A stretch of DNA of 64,000 nucleotides from Cryptomeria japonica (GCF_030272615.1 NC_081414.1:816146396-816210395); one strand, 5' to 3'; positions 11,729 through 24,965 are shown, counted from the first letter of the stretch. Made by a program: numbers and translations. The notes: generated by a model from the sequence alone, not told the origin.

Positions 11729-14700
11729 TCAGATAATATCAGCGAAGAACAAAATAAGGAGACAATTGCTAGATTATGGTCTAACTTGAAAAGAAAAGGT
11801 GATGGGAAATGTTATTGTCCCTGCAAAATTTGTAAGGGCTTAAAGACTAGAAGACTTCTAATCAAAACAGCTAAGAAACATTGTATGTAGCATGGTCACA
11901 TTGAAGGGGGACATGATTATCATCCACTGGTAAGTTGTTCATTATATCGTTTTAACAATTTATATACATAAGAAATCACTTGATAATGAGATCATGATCA
12001 CGGTTTATTTATGTATATCAATTTTATATAGGTGGAGCACCCTGGAGCACATGGTATGGATCAACAAAACCCTGAGAATATGGTTTTCGAAGTGGAGGAA
12101 CATGAAGGTGTGAATATCGAAGCTGAAGATAATGATCCCATGGAAGATGACGATCATGCACCAGAAAACACAATTGAAGATGATGGTACAAATACATTGA
12201 TCCATGACACATTTAGTACTGGCACAGCTGATCATGATGATCAGGATGACCTTGATGTTCATGATTTACCTCTTCTTGAGAAGGCATATGAGCCCCTTTA
12301 CAAAGGCTCCCAAACAACTTTTCTCTCTGTTGTATTGTTGTTGGTGAACTTGAAGGTTATGAATGGTTTATCCAACATAACAATCTCACGTATGTTAAGG
12401 TGTGTCATACATGTCATTATAGTTAATAAATGGTGAATCATGTACCATTAATATTATTTATATTAACACCTCAAACTTTTTTTTTGTTGTAGATTGATAG
12501 GTGAGTTTTTCTTACCACCATCAAATATTCTACCTCGCTCATACCGAGAATTATCTGCCATTATGAAAGATATTGGAATGGAGTATCAAACAATAGATGC
12601 TTGTCCCAATGATCATATTATATATCATAAACAACATGAATTTGGAACAAAATGCCCTGAATGTCATATCAGTAGATATCGAACAGATCAAATAACAAAA
12701 AAGGTGCCTCACAAGGTTCTTCATTATATCCCCATTATTCCACGTATGCAATGATTATTCAGGTGCACTAGCTTGGCACAATTTATGGATTACCATGCAC
12801 GCAATAGAAGTCGAGATGACATTATTCAAATGCCTGTGGATGGTTCAGCATTTATGGACATAGAGGAAAAGTGGCCACACTTTAAAGAAGAACCTCATAA
12901 TCTCAAGCTTTCATTGGCAGCGAACGGTGTCAATCCATTTGGAGAGTTGAGATCTGTTTACTCGGTGTGGCCTATTTTTGTTATCAATAATAATATTCCT
13001 CCATGGATGTCAATAAAGAGGGAGCACATAATGTTGGCAATGATTGTTCCAGGTATTTTATTATTTAATATTCATCTACATTTAATTATAAATATTGCAG
13101 TAAAATGGTCATAATAATTATGTAATGTTTTTGTTCATTCCACTAGGCAAGTACTAAGTTAAAGATATGAATGTATATATTGAGCCTCTTATCGACGAGT
13201 TTCTGGAGTTATGGAATGGTGTGACCATGTATGACATCTCTAGACCAATAGGACAAAGACAATTTTAATTCCATGCAATGCTTGTATGGACAATACATGA
13301 TGCCCTAGGACTAACACATTTTTGTGCTACGTTATAGTGTTCAAGTTGCGCATGATAATTATAATTATAAAAATTAACAGATTTAATAGAATTATACATT
13401 ATCTTGTAGGTCTTCAAACAAAGGGAAAATTTGCATGTCCAGTTTGTGGTCCAAAGATGAAATCCCGTCATTCAAAAAGTTTAGGAAAGCAGGTGTTTGA
13501 TGAGTATAGGCACTTCCTTCACAAAAATCATAAGTACCGGAATACTAAAAAACATCTTTTCAATGGGAAAGAAGAGACTACATCAAAGCCACGAAGAATG
13601 ACTCCTCACTTATGGAAGTTGGAATATAATAGAATTAATCGTCAAGGTAATGTCATTCCATCTAATGGTTTATGTTTGGAATTTGACTTTTTCTATCGTG
13701 TTTTGTTTACTGATGATGTAATTGATGATACTGAAGGTCGTCAAGGCATGGATGGCCACCTTCCAAAGGGACTAAAAAGCTATCCCAGACAATTCAATAG
13801 GTTGCCTTACTATGAGCAGCTACAAATTGTGCATTTGTTTGATACAATGCATATTGGAAAGAATATAATAGAGACATTATGGAAAATATTGGATGGAAGG
13901 TGTGACAAAGAAAAAATTGTCAAAATTTGTAGTGACATTGTGGAATCCAATCATGCAATGAAAAATGTCATTCAATCAAATAGCAATGGAGATCAGATTA
14001 ATATAAGTGCCCTTCCTTGGTTATTAACGGAGCAGAAAAGCAATTCTATAAAAGAAGTCATACGAAAAATTTGATTTCCCACAGGATTTGCTGCGAACAT
14101 AAACAATCTCATATCAAAGAAGAGTGAATTTGGGCCAGGGATGAAAATGCATGATTGGCATACCTTCATTAAGGTAATTCGCGTTCTTGTGTATTTACTA
14201 TATATTTGTATACTGTGCATGTACTTTTCATTGTATTATGTTAGAAAACAATGAAAAGATCATTTTATAATTGTTGCAGTACGTTCTACCTCTATCTCTC
14301 TCAGACCACTTAGACAATAATATCAAGCAAGTCATATATGATCTTGGAAACTACATGAGGTAAGTAGTGATGTTTGTTCAATTTGTTGTGTAGATATTAT
14401 ATTTGCCATTTGTTTTACTTGTTATGCAATATATTGTATACTATTTTGTAAAGTCTTGTTTATATATTTTTGTGTCTTCACTCTCTTTAATTAGGTGGTT
14501 GTCATCTAAAGAAATCTACAAGGAAGATATAAAATATTGGAAGAGAAAAATCCCTCATCTAATGTGTGAAATGCAAAAGTCAACTTTTTTCAATGCACAA
14601 GAACACTACCTCATACACCAAGTTGAAGAGATCGAATTGTGTGGACCTGTACACACTAGGTCAATGTGGATGGTTGAGAGGCACTTGAAATTTTTTAAGG

Positions 14701-15970
14701 CTTTGGTTCGACAAAGAGCACATCCTGAGGGTTCTATGGTGGAGGGATATATGGTATACCAAACTATGGTGTACATTACTGAATATCTTCCTAAGTTTGC
14801 AGCAAAAATCCACGTAGATCACATTTGGGATCCCAACCCCATTAATAAATTCGAAGGGGAGCACTTGATGGGGAAAGGTAGATTGAAGAAAGTGAGAGGT
14901 AATTATAAGATGTTATTGTAGTAAATTAATTCTTCATCTTCTAAATAAATCAATTGTAAGTGGTCTATTAATTATTTGTACAGTTGGTCGGGAGTGGGAT
15001 GCGCTACATTTGTATATTGCAAACAATCTTGATTGGATGACGGTGTGGATTGAACGATGTCAACATTCTGGTCGCACATTAACATGGGATGGTGTCGCTT
15101 CATTGGTTAAAGAAGCTCATCGTAATGGAGATTCCAATGTTACACAAAGGGAAATTGATTTAGCATATGGTTTAAGAGATCAAAAGGTACGTATAATTTT
15201 ATTAATCACCTGTATGTTTATCAACTCATGATGCAATAATTTTAATATGTTAGACATATTGCAGGTCAAACACCACAAGGCTATGTGTTGCAATGGTCAT
15301 AAATTTCGCATCAAACAGTTGGATGACACGAAGAAAACTTGTGATTCTGGGATAACTGCAGTCTTTGAGGTGACAAATATTTCATCTAGAAATGACATAC
15401 ATCCTCAAGTGTCTCAAAATCGATACTATGGCATTTTGGATGATATACTTGAGTGTAACTTTAATTCCTTCAAATTAGTTATGTTCGTCGTCAAATGGTA
15501 TAGGCTACGACTAAATATAAATGATCCTGATAGAACTATTATCGAACATGATAATGGATTTACAATGGTTAATACAAGGTCATTTGAACGAGTTGGGGAT
15601 GAGCCCTATGTTCTTCCAAGTCAATGTGAGCAGGTATTTTACTCGGAGGTTCCACATAAACCAAGTTGGTCATTTGTTGTTAGACATGATCCAAGAGGAA
15701 GGTCGATAATGTATAATGTGATGGAAGAAGAAGATACTGAAGAAGTAGAAGATGATATAGATGATCACGATCAACAGTTACTCGATGATGTTCCTAACGG
15801 AAATGTACACGAAGAAGAAGTTGATGATGATGATGATGGTGTTGCTGCTGATGATGATGGTGATGGTGATGGTGATGGTGATGGTGATGGTGATGGTGAT
15901 GGTGTCGGTGATGACGATGACGAACACAATGACGATGATGACGACGACGACGACGACAATGACGACGACG

Positions 15971-16029
<59 letters not shown>

Positions 16030-16038
16030 GATCAATGA
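11729..16038 (+). pseudogene. CACTA transposase, TnpD type, interrupted by nonsense codons
   Basis: The protein cuts and joins CACTA ends. The first exon (ATG 11729, ending before GTAAGT at 11932) has the transposase-associated zinc-ligand pattern CYCPCKICKG...KHC and HGHIEGGHDYHP. Later exons carry GSQTTFLSVVLLLVNLKVMN (from about 12307), KCPECHISRY, the Tnp2 core (FACPVCGPKMKSR, HLFDTMHIGKN), a DUF4218 block (FGPGMKMHDWHTF, VERHLKFFKALVRQRAHPEG, DHIWDPNPINKFEGEHLMG) and a DUF4216 block (FKLVMFVVKWYRLR). It ends in a long acidic tail. Introns with GT-AG ends separate the blocks. Nonsense codons include TAG at 11888-11890 and TGA at 12752-12754, plus stops near 13155 and 13265, so this copy cannot make full-length protein. 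Confidence 0.85.
15820..16035 (+). repeat. GAT/GAC trinucleotide array encoding an Asp tail
   Basis: Runs of GATGGT, GACGAC and finally an almost pure GAT array encode DGDGDG then poly-Asp at the end of the transposase. Other frames across it give spurious Met- or Ser-rich readings. Confidence 0.9.
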
Positions 16039-16179
16039 CATGAATGAAATGTATGAGATGCGATTATTATATTATCTATTTAATATTGATATCTTGATAG
16101 AAATTGATTTGACTTATATGGTTACATAAATAATTCATATGTTTTGAATTCTAATGCCATTACTTAATTAATTCATGAT

Positions 16180-16490
16180 GCACCTCTAGCTATGTGATAG
16201 ATGGTGATTTAAAATACATATGTGATGGATTACATGCTATGATGATACATGTGACATTTTTTGAACTTTGTGTTTATTTATGGAATGTGGACTACTTATT
16301 AGCTATGTGATGGATGGTGATTTATGATACGTATGTGATGGATTACATGTTTATGATGATACATATGTGATTCTTATGATGCTCAATTACATATATGATG
16401 ATACATATGTGATGCTTATGATGCTTATGATACTGCAGTATTTATTGTTTATCAAATTACAAATGTAATGCTTATGATGCTCAATTGTTG
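16180..16490 (+). repeat. Direct repeats between the transposase and SET ORFs
   Basis: AGCTATGTGATRGATGGTGA followed by TACRTATGTGATGGATTACA occurs twice, about 112 bp apart, with further ATGATGATACAT(A)TGTGA units downstream. There is no coding potential. Confidence 0.7.
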
Positions 16491-16815
16491 GTGCAGGAAC
16501 CTGAACCCCTTTGACGAGGATCCTGCACAGTCTCATGGATCGACAAGTATAAGTCAATACACCTTATAGAAATAATATATTTTTAAAAAATTACAAGAAA
16601 AACAAACTTCCTTAGTTTTTCAAACCTCAACATTAGCAGCAAATCTAATACAGTTATCAACACTTGAGGCCGCAGTTGGACTTACTCAAATTTTAATCTT
16701 AACATCAACTTTATGGCCGACTTCTTCATCAATATTACCCTCATTTGCAAAATATCTCTCTCATTACCAACTAACTCTCTCATTTGATGGTGCACAGGTA
16801 TCACCAAATAGGTAT

Positions 16816-17583
16816 TTGTCAGATGTGTCTTCCTCGAGTGAGGGAAATGCAGGAATAGAAGAGGAAAGTGAGACATGTAGTAGATCTCAAATAAGGAGAT
16901 CAACTAGAGGTCAAAAGATTAGAAGAAAATTCAATAAACTCATGGAATTTTTTCTTGCTCAAGGGGGGTCATGTTCTTATGATGATGAGACCAAAGGCAA
17001 AATTGAGGTGCCCTTGAGGTACAAACATCTACTGAAACAATGTGTACCCAAGGAACTTCCTCCAATAAACACTGATTTTTGTGTTAATGAGAGGATATAT
17101 CGCATAGCACCTTTGTCGTTACATGGTTTGGGCCTATTTTCCATGGACAGCATAAAGGTCCGTTACAACAAAGTTGCTGAATTGATGGAGTTTGTTGGAC
17201 CTTGTTACAATTATAATGATTGGATGCAGATTGTTCGATATAAAAAAAGTATGCGTAGGTATGCACTGTCAGCCAATTATATACAACAAAAAGATAATGA
17301 TCAAAGTAAACGAGTGGCTGTATACATTGATGGAAGGCCAAAAGCAATGGGGAATATTGCAGGTTTTATAAATAGTACACGACCTAGGTCAACTAATAAG
17401 CAACCCAATTGCATATTTGAGGCACGTGAGGGAAATTGTGTGTTTGTATGTGCGATAAAATCAATAAGTGCAGGGGAAGAGCTGCTAATCGATTACAATT
17501 TGAATCGTATAGATACAAACAAAGTTACTATCATGGGGGTGGTACGCACTATATATATACCATTTAAGCCAACTTCCAATTAA
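16816..17583 (+). CDS. SET-domain protein carried by the CACTA transposon
   Basis: An uninterrupted reading continues from an acceptor near 16798 to TAA at 17583 (about 255 codons in the listed part). After a serine/arginine-rich leader comes RIAPLSLHGLGLFSMDSIKV, a SET start (GxGxF). It is followed by MEFVGPCYNYNDWMQIVRYK, the substrate-groove segment IDGRPKAMGNIAGFINSTRP, PNCIFEAREGNCVFVCAIKS and ISAGEELLIDYNLNRID. NIAGFIN...PNC and GEELxxDY correspond to the AdoMet/knot motifs of SET lysine methyltransferases, although the usual HSC is replaced by STRP. Pre-SET and post-SET cysteine clusters are absent. The neighbouring transposase is full of stops but this ORF has none. An upstream exon (near 16499-16548) could not be joined in frame, so the true start is unknown. 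Methyltransferase activity is inference. Confidence 0.72.
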   Translation: MSDVSSSSEGNAGIEEESETCSRSQIRRSTRGQKIRRKFNKLMEFFLAQGGSCSYDDETKGKIEVPLRYKHLLKQCVPKELPPINTDFCVNERIYRIAPLSLHGLGLFSMDSIKVRYNKVAELMEFVGPCYNYNDWMQIVRYKKSMRRYALSANYIQQKDNDQSKRVAVYIDGRPKAMGNIAGFINSTRPRSTNKQPNCIFEAREGNCVFVCAIKSISAGEELLIDYNLNRIDTNKVTIMGVVRTIYIPFKPTSN

Positions 17584-17679
17584 TGAATCCAATAAACCAT
17601 TGTATTATTAAGTTTTTTTGCTAAGTCTATTGGTTTCATTTCGCTAATATTTTTATATTTTTTCTTTGTCACAAGGCCA

Positions 17680-20513
17680 CATGGATCCACCACATAGCAC
17701 AGATAGGGGTGTAGGTCCCGACACTTCTATGAAGCAGGTAAACCTCATTGTAATTGTACAAATTAGATAGAAGCAAACTGTTACATTATGATCTTTTCTT
17801 GAGTGTTTTGAAGTAATTTTGATAGTGTTAATTATATTCTTTTCACAGACGAATGTTCAGGATAAGGGAAAGGAACCTGCAGTACCTCAGCACCTCCATA
17901 GGGATGTGGGGGGCTCGACAATGTTATGCGCTGATGACATCTCACTTAGCGCAAACTCTATGTAATTTGTACAAAAGAATATTAGAAAAATTAGGAAAGA
18001 GATTGTTGATTTGGCAACCATAAGTCCTCAGACTGATGAGATAACAAAGAGGGTGCAACTATTGTTGACGACAAAGGAAAACTTGCAAGTAAGCAATAAT
18101 GAAAGCTTTAATCACAACAAAAGTTCAATAATGGTTTATATTTTTATCTCTTTTATGTCATTAACTAAAATATGTATGTGTTGTTTTTACAAAAATTTAT
18201 AGGGCCTCATCATCCTGGTGGCAATGATCAGGGTATTGCGAGTAGTTCGGGTGATGACCATGTTCTATATATTAAAACCACTCCTTTGGACTTGTGAACT
18301 TGTTTTTTTAATGTTTTACAAATTTAATGTATTACTCTTCAGGTGCTGACATGGGTCCGAGGTCAAGCCCAATTGTATTGCCGACTGCAATGTCGGCAAC
18401 ACGTAGCATGCAGACATCGTCTGTTGCACCGGCTCGTGTTGACCCGCCCACTGGTGGTAGATCCCTCTTTTTCTCTCTCTTTCGTTATGTGTTTATTACC
18501 CTTGAAGTGTTCTTTCTTAGAGGCATTTCATAGTGGATTCATTTACTGTGGCAGGAGATGCACATGAGGATGCGCCAGAGGCGAGTACTGCTGATAACAT
18601 ACCATCATTTCCTGGATCTTCCCGTATTACTAGTACGGGAACGTTGCAGGCCACATTGGTGGTGAGCGACAAAGAATTGATTCCCTTGAAGATACAGAAG
18701 GTTCCAGGTACTTTAAAAATATTATTATATATAGTCTAATTGTAATTTACTTACTAATCACTCATTTTGGACTAATGGTCCCATGTTTTTTTTGCAGGAA
18801 ATGATATTTTTTATAAAAATCTTAATGACATTTCATTGCAGATATTTGGGCCCACCATACGTAAAAGGTGGAAAATCATATGTGAACTAACCCTTATCCA
18901 CTATTTTGATTTCATATCATTGCTAGAATAGTTTTCCTTTTATCCATTTCTTGAACTATATCAAAGGTAGCTTCAATTTCTCTCTAAATCTAATAGGTTT
19001 GTTTTTGCTTTAAAGGTGGAATGACCAAGAAAAAAAGTTAAAAGATGAACTCACAAACCATATGGTAGGGTTGTTTGGAAATGACACATTCGACAAGACT
19101 AAGCTCCTGGAAAAAGATGGCACATATCTAAAGTATGTGAGGGACCAATACAGGACACATTTAGAGAAGAATGTAAAGTATGAGCGTCCCCCCATGATTC
19201 CAGAGAGGGAGTGGAAGGACCTAATTTTGGATGCAAAGGAGAGAATTGAAAGGAAAAAATGAAATACACCACTAGACACCAGAAGAAGGTATGTGATACT
19301 ATTAAGAATGTGAATATGTACTAATTATTCATTATATTTATATAATCTAACATATTTCAAACTTTTCATAGATTGAGTGACACATCAAAGGAAACCAAGG
19401 CAAGACAAGAAAAGCATGGGCAACACAAACTCGGCTCTGGTGGTTATATTTAACTTGCCGCACGAATTGTAAGAATCAGTAAATTAAGTATCACATCAAA
19501 ATATTTATAAATTGTAAACAATTTTTTTTTTATCAAACAATACAAGCAAAATTCACAATACTAAGCAAAAATGTAGGGCTCTGAATTCAATAGAGCGCCC
19601 ACAGAAGATGACAAGAGAATTGGCTACCAGCAAGGCTATATAGCCATTGCTAAATGGCTACGAGAATTGAGTGGGCAAACATGAGATTCTAATGCATCTG
19701 TCACAACGGTAATTAAGCTAAATGAAAATTATTTCAAATTGAATACTTAACCAATAATCTATTTGATGTTAAGTTTCAACATAAAGTGACTATATTTTTT
19801 TTAAATAAGCAAGCAATGATAACACTGCATGTGACATTGGAATGCAGCATGATAATCGTGGAATAGAACCTGTACATGAAGGTCCGGATGTGCATCCTAG
19901 TAGTGGAGGTATTCATTTGCTATTCAAATTTTTTTATGTAATTATTAATACAATTAAACATCTTAAATTGAAAATTAGTGTAGTAATTAATGTAACCTTT
20001 ATTGTTAATATTTTAGAGCATGTAGTCGATGGTGACCAAGTGGAGCATGATTCGGGTAGACAACATCAGGAACGTGATGTTCCCCAATCAGGTAAAGAGG
20101 ACCACTGTTATTCCTTTAAACAAATTTAATTGCAATTGGTGTATTGATTAATGTAACGTTTCGTATTTCAACTCCAGAGGATCTAGAAGGTGCTCAACAT
20201 GTCGAGGTTGAGGCTAGACAAAATGATGTGGAAGATGATGTGGCCCCATCAGGTAAAGAGTGTAACGGTCGTGTTCTTTAAATTAATGAAATACTTGTAA
20301 CAATAATAAAAAAACATTTTGAATTTAACCCAATTATTTGTTATTGCAGAGGACCCCCCTTTGGTTCAGCATCCTCGTCCTTTGTATAGGACTAGGCATA
20401 CATCAAGAGCACGAGAAGAGGGTAGAACATCTGAAGATGGGGGAAATGATGAAGAAACTGATGTTCCACTTAGTCTTTTCATAGCTTCAAAGAAAAAACA
20501 AAGAAAGAAATGA
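17680..20513 (+). pseudogene. TnpA-type (Ptta/En/Spm family) second CACTA protein
   Basis: Many short exons follow the SET ORF: HMDPPHSTDRGVGPDTSMKQ near 17680, GKEPAVPQHLHRD near 17870, ADMGPRSSPIVLPTAMSATR near 18345, a longer block at 18555-18705, then the conserved core WNDQEKKLKDELTNHMVGLF (from about 19017) with KYVRDQYRTHLEKNVKYERP and PPMIPEREWKDLILDAKERI. That core is the plant En/Spm-type DNA-binding transposase domain. Later come GSEFNRAPTEDDKRIGYQQG and a basic end, ASKKKQRKK, at 20513. Stops TAA (near 17962), TGA (19261) and others break it. TnpA-type proteins bind subterminal repeats and help TnpD. Confidence 0.7.
19850..20255 (+). repeat. Serially duplicated exon-intron module in the TnpA-type gene
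   Basis: Successive short exons at about 19850-19910, 20016-20091 and 20177-20252 encode related acidic peptides (VHEGPDVHPSSG, ERDVPQSG, EDDVAPSG). The last two are followed by near-identical donors TCAG/GTAAAGAG. This indicates duplication of a unit of about 160 bp. Confidence 0.55.
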
Positions 20514-22258
20514 TTGTAATCTACCTTATTTGATAATGACTGATTTTTATGTGTAATGAATGTAATTATGTGCTAATGAATGTTCATGAATGATATGTGT
20601 TGATGATTATTGATGAATGTTGCATTTTAATGAAAGTTAATGAATTTTATGTGTTAATGAACGTTATGTGATAATGAATGAATGTTATATTTTAATAATG
20701 GATAAAAGAATGAATGAATGTTAGATGTTAACGGGGAATTTAGAGTGATGTTGGGGGGGGGGGGGGGGCAAATGAGCTTCCACCTTCACATGGTTGGCCC
20801 TATTAAGTAGAGAATATTAAACTATTCTCGAAACAAAGCGAAGATCAATAATAAGATGTGAAATGTTTGAAAGGTGAGAGTCCACAAATAGATGTGAAAT
20901 GTTTAAGTAGGCCTCCCAATGAAGTGGATCTCATAGACATGAAGAATCCTATATAGAGAATCATTGAGAGCCCTTGAAGAAGCAAATTTGAACTTCGATG
21001 AAGCAATACATGATGGAGGAATATCTTGCAAGAGGAAATCAAAGTCATTATGGTGTCATCTAGATTTGAAATGTGGTCTACTTTTCAAAAAAGTAAAGAT
21101 GCTTGATATGAATGTGTCATTGATTTGACAATTTCTAATGTCTGGTAGATGACTTTGATGCTCTCAAATTGTTCTTGAAGCTTATATGGCTTGGTTTTGA
21201 TCCTTATAAGCTTTTAGACTGATTTAGGCACTATGATCTCACTGCAAATTTATCATTTATTGGTTGTTTTTTGTTGATAGTGACATTTATCACTACTTTC
21301 ATCTGAGGCAATCACTTCTTGACAGTCAAAAGGTTGCCCGAGGTCAAGTTATATCATGGAAAAATGAACACGGAGAAGAACTTTTGTTTTTAAGTAACAA
21401 GGTATAGATCTACATTCTGCATGACACTTTTGTAAGTCCATGCATATACTGCTCTTATATATAATTTACTTTGTTAAAGAAATGTTGCTTATTATTATTC
21501 CAAAGAGGTTTACCTCGGTTGGGCATGATTTGAAGGAAAATCTCTCCCCGCATAGGTAAGGAAAGAAAGCATCTAGATCCTACGTGTAAAACTTATATCC
21601 TTTCATAATCATGCAAGCATAACTTTCACAATCAAAGCCAAGTCTTGTCCAAAAAGCTGCAACTTCCCCATCAAATGGGGAGGTAACTCCCCCCAAAAAA
21701 GCTTGGCATCATGCCCTCTGAGGGAACTTCATTGCTGCAAACTAAATTGTATGCCTTCCATGACCATTCAAGAATCCCTTAATAGTGGCCCACACTAAGA
21801 ATGGCAATATATAACTATCTAGATACTCTAATATTCCTTCCTCCCATCCCAGTGCAACATACCAATGCACAAATGACCATAGATTTGTGGATATAGACAG
21901 TACACATTCAAGTCATCTCACTATAGCCAATGGGTGGATTAAATCCATACAACTGCGTAACTTGTAGATCTAAAACAATGACGCATGTAAAATTCATCAT
22001 CACATCAATAACTTGCAAACTGAGATACAAAGAAATACCATATAGATCTCAAGACAAAGACACCAAATCAACTCCAAATCCGATTTGCCAAACAATTCCA
22101 CTAGTCAAGAAATCCATCAAGAAAATATTGTAGAGATGATGAGGGACTAATGATTGCATACCAACATCTCCTCAACGAGAAAGTTGCGAACAACCTCCTT
22201 GAATCATGCACTAAACATGCATGCAAACCCACAACTATCTTTCATCTAGAACCACCTA
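20514..22258. other. Non-coding 3' region of the CACTA genes
   Basis: TAATGAATGTT-like short repeats lie at 20560-20730 and a run of about 17 G at 20752-20768. The remainder is AT-rich sequence with no supportable coding region. Confidence 0.5.
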
Positions 22259-23350
22259 TGATGTTTTTTATGCACTGCAAACACAATAAAATACCAAGGT
22301 ATTCTATCATCTCTTGAACAAAGAAACTTTGAATGCTAAACAAAGTGATCAATCAAAACAACTCCAAGGTTTACAATACGAACTATGCAACTTAATTGCA
22401 TGGGATAGACTTAGTGAATATGGTGTGATTTTGCTGGAATCGCAAGGGGGCTTATGTTTTTCTTGAACTCTACTGGAACTTGGACTCTACACTAACTTGC
22501 TTGGAAAATAAAAGACAAAAGAGATATAGGGTTTAGAGATCTAATTTAATCCTAAGAACAGTGACAATAAAGGATGATGATTTGATAGACAAATTCCATA
22601 ATCAAGCTTTGCTTTGCCATGCAGAAACAAGTACACAAAACTAATGCAATCTGAAGGGTTTTCATATCATGAACATTCATTCGAATACCCAAAACTAGCG
22701 CAATTTAAGTGAACATTCACAATTGAACTTATGCTTAATGAAGTTCAGACTAACCGTACATTGCAACTTACAACCAGCAAATTACAAATAGTATGAACAG
22801 GAATTCCATCAAGAAATCATCACATTTCTCCATTGCAATATATGAACTTTATCTAAACTTGAGAAGTAACAAGAAGCCATGCAACATGTAGAAATTACAC
22901 ATAGAAATCCACCATGCTTCAATGAAGATCATGTATTAAAATCAACAAGTCTTGGCAACAATTCCTTCTTTCCTCCTACTCTACTATACTTGCTATCTAA
23001 CTGCTATCTATGAACTATTAATTGTTGACTAGCAACTATTAACCTTTACAAATGAAAAGGCTAGGCCTTTTATAGACCCCCATTATAATGAATGACCTAG
23101 ATTGACTATCAAATCAACAGTCGAGATAATATAGTGAAACCCTAATTAGGGCTTGTTATAACAAACTCCATTCTAGCCAATTAAATAATTACATTGAATA
23201 GGACACATGTCCACCTTGAATTCTAACCAATGAGGAAATAGGTTAGGTATGCTTGAACAAACTTTGATGCATTGCAATGTGTCACTAGCTCATTCATTAG
23301 ATGAATCAAGTACGATGAACTTGGACATGTCAATGTGGCTTCACTTGATT
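22259..23350. repeat. LTR-like repeat related to the LTR at 58.83-59.88 kb
   Basis: It opens TGATGTTTTTTATGCACTGC and shares blocks in the same order with 58827-59877: ACACA..ATAAAATACC, TCTCTTGAA, TTTAGAG..ATCTAAT..AATCCTAAGAA, AAATGAAAAGG, and AACCCTAATTAGGG. The right boundary is approximate. It is an older retroelement fragment inside the CACTA element. Confidence 0.55.
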
Positions 23351-24780
23351 AGGTTGACGATGATTGGATGCCAACTCAACTTGCCAAGTCGATCATCACA
23401 AAGCTTATGTGATTGAGGAATATCTCTTGATACTCAACATTATCTAGTTTTCTCAACATGATGAAGGTGGTGGGACATATTCCCAAATTGTATCATCTAG
23501 ATGATCAAGTCCTTAGCTTTTGATTAATTCTTCTGAAACAATCTACTTGATCATGTTTTTGTCCTTCCATCTTCTTGATAGTTCTTGATCCGTTTATGTG
23601 ACTGTGTGCTTAATGAAGTATATGTTTGATGATGCTTGGTCCTCCTTTTGTTGCATCTCCATACCGATGATGCTTGCTTCAACTTCATGGTGCATATACT
23701 TGACTTGAATGGCTTGCTTTGATGAAATCCTCTTTGAGATTCAAAAATCTACCTCTTTGTGGGGTAATTCACCTTGGTGAATATGTTTGATATAGACTTT
23801 GTAATGCCTAGGCTTGATGTAGAACCCACTTATTCTTGATATATCCAACCTTGATCACCTTTGTAACTCTGACTTGAATACCTTGATCATTGGTGATTGA
23901 TGTCTTACATATGGCCTATCATGTTGTAGATCCCTTCATTTTAAAGCAATCCTTATTGATTTCTCCTTATTCTATTGATTGCTATTGTTGGATTTTCGAA
24001 GGGAATGCAAGATAGTCTTCTATTTCTTCCTTGTTGAATCCTCATAATATCTTGATCATCATTTGACATTGTCCTTGCACCTTGAGATGCTCCTTCCTTT
24101 GTATTGCATTGTTGAAAGCTTTGAATAGGTTTAGCTCCTCATGTTGTCATCCTAAACTCGTGAATCTTGGTGTTGATATTGATGTGAAAACCCTCCATGA
24201 TGCCAATGTCCTCTTTCATGCCTTGAAGCCTCCTTTCATCAAGTGTCTTCATCCTTGCATTGAAGCATGATGTTGGCATGCTCTACGTGTTGGGTAAGGT
24301 ATTCTTTTCCTTGTAATGAAGTCCTCACATCCTGAAAGCAAGAAAGAACATATTGTGAATGAAATGAAAAACAAATAATGCATCACAAATAAATTTAATC
24401 TGATTTTATACCCTAATTCACAGACCTGCTCCCTAATTCTTCTCCTCTTAATTGGTTGCAAATTGAATTTGATGAGCATTTGATCTTTGTTTTATATGCT
24501 TCCTTTTTACCTTTGCCTTCATTTCACCTCCATAGGTCGGCCAGCCCAATAATTGTTTATTAAATTCATGAATCTACCTTCCTTCTAGCTAACTTAAGGT
24601 GCTCTTCTCTTGTTGAGTGGGTTTGGACTCCTCTCATGCACAGATTTAGGCGCAAATAACAAGAAGGTTTGCACAGATTAGGGTCGGCAATGTAGAAAAT
24701 TACTGATTTTATCCTTTAAACTTTTGCATTTTTCCTCAAAATAAGGCCAACTTAGGGCTATTTTACCCCCGAGTGGGTTT
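23351..24780. other. Non-coding retroelement debris
   Basis: T-rich sequence with many CTTGAT/TTGATG words and no coherent ORF on either strand. It probably belongs to the LTR-like fragment to its left. Confidence 0.35.
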
Positions 24781-24807
24781 GAAAGGCTCATATGCATAGA
24801 CTAGAGG

Positions 24808-24965
24808 TGAGAGAGAGAGAGAGGGTGAGAGGAAGAGATAATGACCTGGAGAGGGTAGAGAAAGAGAAGTAGAGATGGAGAGAAGAAGAGAGGGATGGAG
24901 AAAGAGACCTAGAGAGGGAAGAGAGAAGAGAGATAGTAGAGAGGGATAGAGAAGACAGATAGAAT
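24808..24965 (+). repeat. GA-rich imperfect microsatellite
   Basis: About 160 bp of AGAG/GGAGA words. On the reverse strand it produces only a Ser/Leu-rich spurious reading. Confidence 0.85.

Noticed and set aside
15761-16129. Met-rich, Ser-rich and Ile/Val-rich ORFs on both strands
   Set aside because: They are other frames of the GAT/GAC array at the end of the CACTA transposase.
16499-16548. Upstream exon (NLNPFDEDPAQSHGSTS) of the SET ORF
   Set aside because: Splice-like borders are present but the phase does not join to the SET frame.
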